Of a stretch of DNA of 64,000 bases, positions 55,531 to 64,000 are shown in pieces (within the stretch, counting starts at the first letter, position 1; the number at the start of each line of letters is the position of its first letter). The notes below the pieces were generated by a model. It saw only the letters and a program-made list of their open reading frames with translations, had not been told where the DNA came from and searched no databases. The stretch is from Naegleria lovaniensis (lineage: Eukaryota; Heterolobosea; Eutetramitea; Acrasida; Naegleriidae). The translations under genes were made by a program, and so were the position numbers. The stretch is taken from assembly GCF_003324165.1 (NCBI RefSeq), contig NW_025407826.1, positions 682,001-746,000 of the forward strand, given 5' to 3'.

Positions 55531-56601
55531 TTAAGAAAATAGATCCAACAAGTCAAATTCTGGTTCAGACTCAAAAAGATTTTGGTCATCCTCACTCTCC
55601 GAGTCATCATCATTAGCGGGCGGTGTCACTTTTCGAATCATGTAACGCATTTCACACTGGGTTTCGGTGTCCAGTGCTACCAAATCGAATATTCCCTTCT
55701 TAATATCAGCAATGATTGTGAGCTCGTTCACAAGCGAACATTCCATTGAAAGAGCTGTTATTTGATTGGCGCTCTCCACACAATTCTCAAACCAATCACG
55801 TTCCAAAATTTCAGTATTGACAACAAATGCATCATTCTTACTAAACAAATACAAAGGTTCTACTTGGTCATGAACTACTTTCAATTTTAACATGTTTAAC
55901 ATTCTGATTTTTTGAATGGTACAAACTTCTCGAGCTTTAAGGAGTTTTTCCTTCCGCTCGAATTCAATCTGTCCCATTCTGATCTTTGGATAAATATTGT
56001 TGATGTGAAAAACATTCATGAAACGAGGATCCAATCCGGTAGACCCTTGAAAATAGACATCCTCTTTCATAACAGTCCCAACTCGAGCTGCTTTCACGCT
56101 CAAATGTTTGGACATTACTTTTTTCAACGCAGAAAAATCCTCACAATTGGTAAATAATAATGCAATTTCTCCAACAAGTAATTCTTTAAATTGTTTAAGA
56201 GCTGAAATAAGTTGTTCTTGATCTTTCTGATGTGATGTTGATGATGAATGTATTTGAAATGATGAATTATTAGTATCGATAACATGATCTCTATTTTCAT
56301 TCTTTACCATAATCCGTTGGATGAATTCATCAATTGCCAATCGAGTGAGAGAATGTTTTCCAACATAAAATTCTGAATATAATTCGCAATGATCGGAGAA
56401 GGCACTTTTTAATTGTTGAATTTCAGTTTGTTCCACTCCCGAAATTTTCAATATCAATATATAATTGAATCGTTCCAATAATTCTGTCAATTGTTGGGTT
56501 GCTTTTGATTTTAAAATCTTTCGATCCGAGGCATAGAATGGAGAGGATTTATCTAATTTAAATTTTCGCAAGCCAGTGAGGGGAAACTCGAATCGAGGCA
56601 T
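55531..56601 (-). CDS. uL10/P0-like ribosomal stalk family protein
   Basis: 356 residues from MPRFEFPL; an upstream Met at 56676 gives a non-conserved extension. The uL10 pattern is visible: KSKATQQLTELLERFNYILILKISGVEQTEIQQLKSAF (domain 1), FKELLVGEIALLFTN, then the inserted domain with STGLDPRFMNVFHINNIYPKIRMGQIEF (P0 'TGLgPe...fFqalgi.TkI.rGtIei') and the P0 fold return. The C-terminus is acidic and ends SEPEFDLLDLFS, like the P-protein tail that contacts elongation factors. Divergence from P0 is strong and the linker near 110-150 is unusual. It is either the stalk protein or a paralogue such as a ribosome-assembly MRT4-type factor; the acidic tail favours P0-like. Confidence 0.7.
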   Translation of the reverse strand: MPRFEFPLTGLRKFKLDKSSPFYASDRKILKSKATQQLTELLERFNYILILKISGVEQTEIQQLKSAFSDHCELYSEFYVGKHSLTRLAIDEFIQRIMVKNENRDHVIDTNNSSFQIHSSSTSHQKDQEQLISALKQFKELLVGEIALLFTNCEDFSALKKVMSKHLSVKAARVGTVMKEDVYFQGSTGLDPRFMNVFHINNIYPKIRMGQIEFERKEKLLKAREVCTIQKIRMLNMLKLKVVHDQVEPLYLFSKNDAFVVNTEILERDWFENCVESANQITALSMECSLVNELTIIADIKKGIFDLVALDTETQCEMRYMIRKVTPPANDDDSESEDDQNLFESEPEFDLLDLFS

Positions 56602-56946
56602 TTTCTTTGACTTGAAATTGCATTCTGAAAAGGATGATGAGCCAATGATCAAAATCAAGATTGAATGAGATCCCATCAGGATTAATGAAGCTCAAATGTT
56701 TTCCCAAGCTTTTGAAACTGTAAATATTCAGGCAGTTATAATAATTTTGTTCGAGAGCATGCTCGAACTTTCTCATTCTTTTTGATATTCACCAATTTCA
56801 TCGAGAATCATTGATTTTTGGAAGTCCTGCGCATCTTTCGGAAACCTTTTTCTGGATAAAACGAGCTCGTCTCTCACTCAAACTAATAACTAAAAAACCA
56901 ATCAACAACAACAACAACAACCAACAACAATCTCTCCCTTTCACAC
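56602..56946. promoter_or_regulatory. Divergent intergenic region
   Basis: 345 bases between the uL10-like gene and the GFA-type gene. A (CAA)n-like tract precedes 56947. No motif is recognised. Confidence 0.35.
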
Positions 56947-57501
56947 ATGACAGAATTACAACAACCACCAACAGCATCATCAACCACTGCAACAAACACC
57001 ACCACTATCAACGAGGACATTATCCGAACTGGATCTTGTCGATGTGGTCATTTACGTTTCGCAGTGAAAGGCAACTCGTATGAATATTGTTCCTTGTGTC
57101 ATTGTCGATGTTGTCGTTTGGGCACTTCAGCTCCCGTGTCATTGGTCATTGGTGTTCCAAAAGACAAATTCGAATGGATTTCAGGTCGTGAACATGCATT
57201 GAAAGTGTGTAAAATTTCAGAAACTTTTGAAGGTTATTATTGTGGAGATTGTGGTGGATATGTGGCTCAGGGAGGTCAAGATTATCCATTCATGAGTACT
57301 TTGGTGTGTGTTTTTGATGATATCAAGAAGGAATTTTGTCCGAGGGATAAATTCGAGCAAGATGAAGGAATGAAACAATTTTTCACACCCAAGGATCATG
57401 TGAATTATGAGAATCGAGTGATTGATTTTCATGATGAATTACCCAAGTATATGGATTTCCCTGGTCCCTTTGGTTCTGGAAGAATATATGGTCAGGAATA
57501 A
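56947..57501 (+). CDS. GFA/CENP-V-type zinc protein
   Basis: 184 residues, intronless. After 25 Thr/Asn-rich residues the GFA (S-(hydroxymethyl)glutathione synthase-like) fold begins: GSCRCGHLRFAVKG (C-x-C), YCSLCHCRCCRLGTSAPVSLVIGVPKDKFEWISG, and YYCGDCGGYVAQGG (C-x2-C). Seven conserved Cys for two zinc ions are present. Members have been linked to formaldehyde-glutathione adducts or, as CENP-V, to chromatin, but most are uncharacterised; the substrate cannot be told. It starts at the ATG following TTTCACAC. Confidence 0.88.
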   Translation: MTELQQPPTASSTTATNTTTINEDIIRTGSCRCGHLRFAVKGNSYEYCSLCHCRCCRLGTSAPVSLVIGVPKDKFEWISGREHALKVCKISETFEGYYCGDCGGYVAQGGQDYPFMSTLVCVFDDIKKEFCPRDKFEQDEGMKQFFTPKDHVNYENRVIDFHDELPKYMDFPGPFGSGRIYGQE

Positions 57502-57785
57502 AAAGTTTCATCCAATAGGAACACCCACGTTCAATAATGATCATTCTCTTTTGGAAAATCTAAATATTCAACATTATTGATCATTTCACGAGTGGACATG
57601 AATTCAGAGTGATGGATGTAAAAACTGTGTTCAAAGAAATGACAACAAACCAAGGTGTGTGTATTTATTCAATGTCCAATAAGAAAATGATCCATGACAT
57701 TAACATGATCATCATGTGGGACAATGAAGAGTGTTCATCGAATTTGGATTGTCAAGCTTGATTCAGCCTGTGGCACGCACTCAGC

Positions 57786-58236
57786 TTACACATTTTGGTC
57801 TCGTTCTTCAATAATCTTTTGATATTGTTGTTCTTGTCTGACACGAGGAGTGACACCTGTACCAGAATATTTTCTGTAAAAGAGGAGAATGTGATGTTCA
57901 GATGGAGAATATCCATACTGTAAGTTTCCAAACAATATGTATTGATCATGTATTTGGAGATTAAAAGACGTAATGATTTTAAACCATTCGTAAATGAATA
58001 AAAATATGTATTAGTAAAAATTCATAAAAAACAACAAAAACACTTACATGAACCCAACCACGAGACATTTCAATTCCGATACTTCTCCATTCATTCTCAG
58101 AGAGTAATTGTCCACCAAAATGTTTATAAACTTGATTGCCAAAATCACGTGGTAAAGTTACGTGGCGATATTCGTTTTGGTCATCATAGTACTTGTCGCT
58201 GTAGTTAATTTCCTTGCTAATATCGTGTTCGGCCAT
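57786..58236 (-). CDS. CKS1: Cyclin-dependent kinase regulatory subunit CKS1
   Basis: Exons 58236-58048 and 57917-57786 (intron 130 bases), 106 residues. It matches CKS1 along its length: YSDKYYDDQNEYRHVTLP, LSENEWRSIGIEMSRGWVHY, then GYSPSEHHILLFYRKYSG across the splice. The phosphate-binding residues (Lys/Arg in the first strand, Arg of EYRHV, Ser and Trp of SRGWVHY) are present. Known role: binds Cdk1/2 and phosphothreonine substrates, promoting multisite phosphorylation and SCF-dependent degradation. The C-terminal 25 residues (Gln/Glu-rich) exceed the animal length but resemble fungal CKS tails. A TTCCCGCGC word, like an E2F site, lies about 140 bases upstream. Confidence 0.96.
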
Positions 58237-58620
58237 TGTGGTGTAGTTGTATCGAGAGAGAGGTAGAGTGGTGGATTGGGTGGTGGTGGTTGTTTTGTAC
58301 AGAGAGAGATTTTAATATTTTTTTTGTTGGATGAGTGTTGATGCTTATTTCGAACATCAATTTAACGGTTAGAAAGCGCGGGAACTTTTTTTTGTAATTT
58401 ATGAGAACTTGTCAACACCAAGTTTTTAATTGACTCAAGCTTCTTCCGAACGGTAATGAGTGTTTTCAACTTTCTTATGCATAATTCTCATCTTTTACCC
58501 AAAACAATGTATGTATTTAAAAATTCCTCTTTAATTCTTTTTTAAATTTACTGTAAATTAGTTTTTAACGAACAAAACGGAAAATCTCTTTTTGGAGTCC
58601 AACAAACAGTAAAAAAAAAA
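58237..58620. promoter_or_regulatory. Divergent promoter with an E2F-like word
   Basis: 384 bases between CKS1 and the flagellar-type gene. GCGCGGGAA at 58376-58384 (TTCCCGCGC on the minus strand, towards CKS1) matches TTSSCGC. A run of A directly precedes the ATG at 58621. Confidence 0.35.
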
Positions 58621-60471
58621 ATGACTCAATCTCTCTTGCTGCCACAGAGACCTGTATTGGCTCAAGAAGAGGATTACATGAAAAAAGTAGCTCAAATTGT
58701 GGGCTCTGTGGACCGGTCGCAAAGTAAGGCCGGAAGTTCGAGTGCAACGTTTTTGGCAGGCTCTCGGAAAGAGTTGTATATTCATTTTGATGAGAATGAA
58801 AAGAAGATTGCCGATCGGCAAATGAGGTCTGCTCAATTATGTCGGAGAGCTAAACAAAAAGAAGCATTGGAGAATACGATTGAAAAGAAGGTGAAACGGC
58901 CTCAAACTGCATATACATCAAGTTTTAAGGCCATCGAGAGAGATCATGCTCCTATTTATCGGAAAGATGAAAATATTCAAACCACACCAGGACAATACGA
59001 TGTAAATTATAGTTTGATTGATAAAAAGGAACTCGTACTCAAATGGGTTCCACATCATGAAACTCCACCGACCATTGATGAGAATTACAAGTACTATCTT
59101 GAAGGAGAAAAATTATCGACCAATGACGGAAAGGGTACATCGTATCAGTTCAAATCTAAAACCGTAAGAAGTCATGGTAGTCACAAGAATGGCTTTTCAT
59201 ACGAGAATGAGTTTTTAGAGACTGGTCCTCAAAAAGATTATACCAAATTCAAGGAGGATCGTTCAACGATACGCTTTGATAAGAGCCTCGATCGAAATAA
59301 GGCTTCTGAACTCTATGTCAACAAAACAAAGCCAACTATCGGAGACTTAGTATATGAAACAGTTGATCCCAATGTATATAGTCCAACCATATCGAGAGGA
59401 ATTGTTGATTTTGGCCTTTCCAGTGATAGAAAGACGGCACGAAAAGGCTCCCGAATGAATACTGAACTGGTCAAGACCGATATTGAAAACAATCCACAAA
59501 TCTCCATGCCCAATTGGAACATTTTACAACATTCCAATCCAGAAGATACCCTTAAGTTATCGACCGTACCCGGAAATGAGCGTCAAACCTTTGAAAGAGT
59601 TGTTAGTTTTGAAAAGCAAGTGTCACGAGAAGAGACGCCACCCTACAAGAGAATGTTATGGACTCCCAGCGCCTATTACAATCAACTCAACGCTTCTGAA
59701 TATCAAAAGAAACGAGATGCTGAGCAGGAAGTCGAACGATTCAAGAAGGATAAGAAGAATGCAGGAGAATCAATGGGTCTCAACAGCGAAATGAATGCCT
59801 ACTCGAAAACTCATCCTAACATTCCATTTATGTGTTACATTGACAAGCAGCTGGATAGACAAAAACTAGCAACGAAACCTCCTCTCGGAAATGATTTAGA
59901 TTACCATGTGCAGTCGAATGCCTCTTCCAAGTATGAACGAGTGAGAAACATTTCTTGCATGCCAAAGCCAAAGAAGAAGAATTCCTCAAATCAACCTTTG
60001 GAATCACAAAAAATCGATGAAAATTACAAATTCTACACCTCTCCAGAGGATTGGAGCAAATCGACGCATTCCCACAATTTTGGAACAGACACAAGTCGAG
60101 AAAAATGCAAGGCACCAATTGAAATGAGATATTCAAAGGAAAATATTGACATCTTTTATGACGCTTCACGAACACTTGTTGAACAACGTATTAAGGGAGA
60201 TCCACTCATTCGATGTCAACTGCCGAGAGACAATAACAAGACCAAGCTGTTCAAGGCTCAGCATAATTTCCAACTCGATCCAAATGAAGTATTGGAAAAG
60301 GTCAAACCAGGACAAAATCTCAAGAAGGGATTTGTGGATATGGCCAGAGCTAGACGAAGAAAAGACATGGCGAATCATAATGACTTTCCAAGTGTTGGTA
60401 GTTACAAGCCAAAATATTCCATAGTGGAGTCGAAACCAATCTCATTCACGATACCAAAAAGTGGAGTTTAA
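58621..60471 (+). CDS. Probable flagellar/axonemal protein with STPGR-like motifs
   Basis: 616 residues, intronless, highly charged, with no transmembrane segment. Recurrent short motifs of the type P-x-x-G-x-Y-x-x-x-Y occur (TTPGQYDVNYSLIDKK, DPNVYSPTISRGIVDFG, PSVGSYKPKYSIVESKPISFTIPK). They are like SHIPPO/sperm-tail PG-rich repeats found in microtubule inner proteins of axonemes. IDENYKYYLEG and IDENYKFYTSPEDW form an internal pair near 155 and 460. Naegleria-type cells assemble flagella de novo, so a role there is plausible (inference). The start is the ATG after nine A's. Other cytoskeletal roles are possible. Confidence 0.65.
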   Translation: MTQSLLLPQRPVLAQEEDYMKKVAQIVGSVDRSQSKAGSSSATFLAGSRKELYIHFDENEKKIADRQMRSAQLCRRAKQKEALENTIEKKVKRPQTAYTSSFKAIERDHAPIYRKDENIQTTPGQYDVNYSLIDKKELVLKWVPHHETPPTIDENYKYYLEGEKLSTNDGKGTSYQFKSKTVRSHGSHKNGFSYENEFLETGPQKDYTKFKEDRSTIRFDKSLDRNKASELYVNKTKPTIGDLVYETVDPNVYSPTISRGIVDFGLSSDRKTARKGSRMNTELVKTDIENNPQISMPNWNILQHSNPEDTLKLSTVPGNERQTFERVVSFEKQVSREETPPYKRMLWTPSAYYNQLNASEYQKKRDAEQEVERFKKDKKNAGESMGLNSEMNAYSKTHPNIPFMCYIDKQLDRQKLATKPPLGNDLDYHVQSNASSKYERVRNISCMPKPKKKNSSNQPLESQKIDENYKFYTSPEDWSKSTHSHNFGTDTSREKCKAPIEMRYSKENIDIFYDASRTLVEQRIKGDPLIRCQLPRDNNKTKLFKAQHNFQLDPNEVLEKVKPGQNLKKGFVDMARARRRKDMANHNDFPSVGSYKPKYSIVESKPISFTIPKSGV

Positions 60472-60663
60472 CTGTCAAGCCTAATGAGTCAATAAATTAT
60501 ATTCAATAGCAATGGTTGCAGTGTTGATGTGACAACTTTCAAATGTCCATTCATGTTTGACTAGTATTCTGGATCATCTAAAAGTACCAGTTCTGAAAAA
60601 GTAATCCAAACCCTAGTCAGAGGCCTTAAAATTCTCCTAATTCACCACTCATTGGTCGAAAAT

Positions 60664-63577
60664 TTAGAAATGATGCGATTTGGCAAAATATCTCAATACA
60701 GGAATGTCAATCTCATTAGCATGTTCATTCAGGATGGAGTGATCATGAACGTTAAGGCGTTTCCCTTGTTGATGACCTTCTTTGAGAAGCTTATTCTTTT
60801 GAAAGTAAATGAAAAATATTGCCTTTCTATTGTTTGAAATTACGTCAAATAAATCCATTAGGGTGTTTAACAATCAACAAGCTTCAACATCTCGTCAATC
60901 AAAAATAAATCACCTACCTTGTCCAATCATGAACCAAACTCTGTATCAAATGCTGTTCCATATCTAAAATATTGCTCAACGTCACATTAAAGCATGCATG
61001 TTGTTGTTGAACTTGTTGATAAAAATTTTGAAAGAATAGAGATTCAAATTCTTTTCCTAGAGTTGTTTCTTTTCTCTCCTCTTCGGTGTGAATGGTAATG
61101 TTCTCTAAGGATGCCAACGATCCCGTCACATTGATTAAAATTACAAATTTAAAATCTACAATACTATCAGAAATATGTACACTAGTTGGAACGGTTAAAA
61201 AATTAGCATCGTACGGATATTTGTACGTTTCACTATCGAGAATGATCTTGGCGCAGTGTGGAGGCACTAATTTCTTAAATAGCAAACAGATTTCATTTCG
61301 TAATTGTGCATCATCTCCTCTCACAACTAGTTGATTTCCAATAATTACATTATAAATGATCGAACGAATTATTTCTTCGCTTTGATTAAAGGCCTCTTCC
61401 ATCAAGTCATCTGAATCAATCAAGTCAATCCCATGTGTGACATTGTCCAAATTGTTATTACTACCATCCAGAGAGAGTTTTGTTAAAATACATTGATAAA
61501 TGAGTCTTGAAAAATCAGAAAGAGTATGAAAACCACCTGAATAGTCCCATTCGCTCACTTCGCTCACAATGCTCGAAAATGACTCTATTCGTTGCATTTG
61601 ATGAGACGAGGACACTTTATGCAGTGCTTGAAAATTTTGCATGTCAATCTTTTCATAGGGAATATTTGGAATTTGAACTTCTGAAATTTTGTTCTGGAAT
61701 GATTGCAGTAATCCAGCAAAGCAAGAATGTAAATCTGCATAAAAATTTGGGTAATTTAACAGAATGGGTAAATCTCGCATTGGTCCCTTGGAACGTTTTT
61801 GTCGAAATAAATCTGCAGAAAGTGGGCCTCCAGCATGGAAAAATTTATATCCATGATCTTCTACATTGTTTCCTTCTTCATTGAGGGCATTGGTGGAGCC
61901 AGATCGTTTTTGTTTTTCCTTCTCCTCAACAAACACTTGCTGTGATCGTGTACGAATGAGTTTTACAATTTTTCCAAATCCAGTTTTGAGAAAAGGCCAA
62001 CTAATAGAGAGAAGTGAAAGTGAAGGATCCATTAGGACAAAGGCAAACCACCGAGCAAATCCTCGTGCCATGCTGTCCTTGACTTTGAAAATATATGCAA
62101 AATTGTATCCGTTAATTTCGTCACCGAATAGTACAGGACCTTCTCGTCCTTGGCCAACAGATATTTCTGCTGAGGTACTTCGAATGGCGAGAGATTTGAA
62201 ATGTGCAGAAAATGTGGAATTTTCTTGATGTGAGCTCACAAATATTCGATCATTATCCTTGTCCATTGTGAAATGCTCGATGGAGGAGAGCATGAGTAAT
62301 TGTTGAAAGTGATCTTGTGTAGAGTCTGCGGTTTTAGAATTGGGCGTGGAAGAGTAATTTTCTGCCACAAATAAGTTAGGATTATTTTGTTGGAGATGTA
62401 TGATCAAGTCTTTTGACGCTAAAGATGGAATAGTCTCTGGTTCATTAAAGGTGGTAGTATTCGTAGTACTAATCGATGGTTCATTCATTATTGATGATGA
62501 TTGATCACGTCCTTGTTGCTCATGTGACGGATCAATCACCGTTGAACTTTTATCATCAAAAATAGAGCGTGTACTATTGATTCTTTGACAATACTGTTGT
62601 TTGTGATCATCAATAAATTTCTCAGTTTCATTCAAATGTTGAATGTAATTAATCATTTGTGTGCAAAACACAAATGACGGTCCTTTTTGCTCACAAAATT
62701 GTGTCACAAGGATACCATTCTTATTATAATTATTGACAGCTGTTGTGGATGTTGGTTTTTGGCTTGTGGCAAGCCCATAATGAGATTGCATCATGGAAGT
62801 TAGTTTACTAGAAGCAGGCTTGATTGGTGAGCTCGAACTTGTAGCTATACTTCCAGAACGTTTTGAAAAAGCCTGTGGTGAAAGTTCCATCTGTTGTTGT
62901 TTTGTGAGGCCAGGCAATGAAAAACCTCTGTTGTGATGCGTTGGTGTCACCATGGCAGTGAGAGGTGAGGAGCCTTCAATACCAATACCACTCATAAAGC
63001 TTGTACTATTGACACTATTTCCACCCATTGAATTCGTGCTCGTAGAATTTCCACCCATACTGGAATTACTTTGTACAGAGGATGAAATCTGTGCATTATT
63101 GTTATTATTTTGAAGTTGCATTACATCATTGGCTTGAACATTTTCATCGGAATTTGAATTTACATTGTTAATATTCTCAGCAGTAGTTGTATTATTATTA
63201 TTATTCAATTCTGTATTAGAGACCGTAACTGATGATGTCGTGGTTCTTGATCGGATCACAGAAGAGCCTCGACCTTTCCGAGAAGCACCAGGCTTGATTA
63301 ATTTTGATGAAATATTTTGTGTGTTACGCTGTTTTAATTGTTGTCCTGCTGTATTTGTTGTTGTTGTTGTGGTAGTGGTTACACTTGTTGCTGCTGATGC
63401 CGCTGAACTCAGTGCCGATGATTCATCCTCTCTAACCACCACCTTCTGATGATGATTCGGAGAAGAAAAATCGGAGTCTGAACGCGTGAGCATTTTTTTA
63501 AACTGGAACTCTTTGAAGATCTCTTCTTCGGGCAATTGCAACAACTTTCCGAAGTGAAAAGGAAAAGGGATGTTCAA
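60664..63577 (-). CDS. FLCN: Folliculin (DENN-family, FLCN/Lst7-like)
   Basis: Exons 63577-60918 and 60826-60664 (intron 91 bases), 940 residues. A Ser/Thr/Asn-rich N-terminal 280 residues precedes VTQFCEQKGPSFVFCTQMI, matching folliculin 'lchFCElHGPrtlFCTe'. The longin/DENN core has GQGREGPVLFGDEINGYNFAYIFKVKDSMARGFARWFAFVLM (folliculin 'PGrEGPifFGDe..G....h.F.ikDslARGfqRwYsii'), SISWPFL and LHSCFAGLLQSF. The short second exon restores a continuous end (HDWTRKAIFFIYFQ...DIPVLRYFAKSH). Known role: with FNIP, a GTPase-activating complex for RagC/D that controls TORC1 at lysosomes. Large low-complexity insertions make it longer than the human protein (579). Starts at 63577 and 63493 are both possible. 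Confidence 0.92.
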
Positions 63578-64000
63578 GAGTTTATCAACAAGAATTTTGT
63601 TCGAGTATTTGTTCAGACGAGATAGAATGGAAAATTAAGGGGACCTTAATCGTTTGAAATTCCGATTGTTTTTGGGGGAAATGCCAAACTTTCAATCACA
63701 GCCACAAACACATGTGTAGCATTTTCAAAATATCTCCTTTGTTCCAATCACAATAAATTAAAGAATAGAGCAATTGATTGATTTCTGTTCAAAATACCAG
63801 ATTTTTTAATCAATTTGAACTTTTCAACTTGTTTCAATCAACACGTCACACCTTTGCAAAGGTTTTGTAATCAACAAATTACAACCCCTCAAAGGACGGA
63901 GTCATGTCTCCGTGAGTAATGATTTGATTTCAACGAGTTTGAAAAGATGTCCGATAGAAAATTATTTCTCAGCCATAAGAAAAAAATGTCCATTCACACT
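63578..64000. other. 5' flank of folliculin
   Basis: 423 bases to the window end. No gene or clear motif is seen. Confidence 0.35.

Overview
The window looks like nuclear DNA of a free-living heterolobosean amoeba close to Naegleria. This is inferred from A+T-rich DNA, tightly packed genes on both strands (often 100-400 bases apart), short introns with GTAAGT, GTATGT or GTAGGT donors (about 46-331 bases), A-runs just before start codons, Asn/Thr/Ser/Gln-rich disordered protein regions, and families such as DUF4116, hybrid histidine kinases and Fanzor. I see no rRNA, convincing tRNA or CRISPR array.

Layout. 0.2-4.1 kb (minus): an edge DUF4116 gene and a membrane hybrid histidine kinase. 4.3-8.85 kb: a complete DNA transposon with 16-bp inverted ends and a perfect 8-bp target duplication. 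Its 1273-residue protein joins a P/THAP9-like transposase core to a DEDDh exonuclease, a CXC domain and RING-like zinc clusters. It sits exactly on the start codon of an Arf-like gene (8.85-9.9 kb). 10-24.7 kb: a kinesin-light-chain-like TPR protein, an ankyrin-PB1-MEKK-type kinase with micro-exons, an acidic-repeat/zinc/cold-shock-like protein, a Tup1-like corepressor and a divergent PCNA-like clamp. 25-34 kb: a small possible mitochondrial protein, a degenerate kinase, a RING protein and three unrecognised proteins. 34.4-42.5 kb: an IP3-receptor-type calcium channel.

42.5-48.5 kb is an accessory island. A two-exon Fanzor gene (eukaryotic TnpB relative, all RuvC residues present) has a very long N-terminus with two Myb-like domains, and a hairpin-rich strip lies just past its stop codon. 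About 100 bases upstream of its start is a second transposon of 1656 bp, with 37-bp inverted ends and the target duplication TTCCGAAC, which carries an unrecognised gene.

49.2-64 kb returns to host genes: acireductone dioxygenase, a C2-calpain, a membrane TPR protein, a uL10-like protein, a GFA/CENP-V-type zinc protein, CKS1, a probable flagellar protein and folliculin. Coding structures with introns were assembled by hand from splice motifs, reading phase and family conservation. Every phase given was checked for consistency, but none is confirmed by transcripts.
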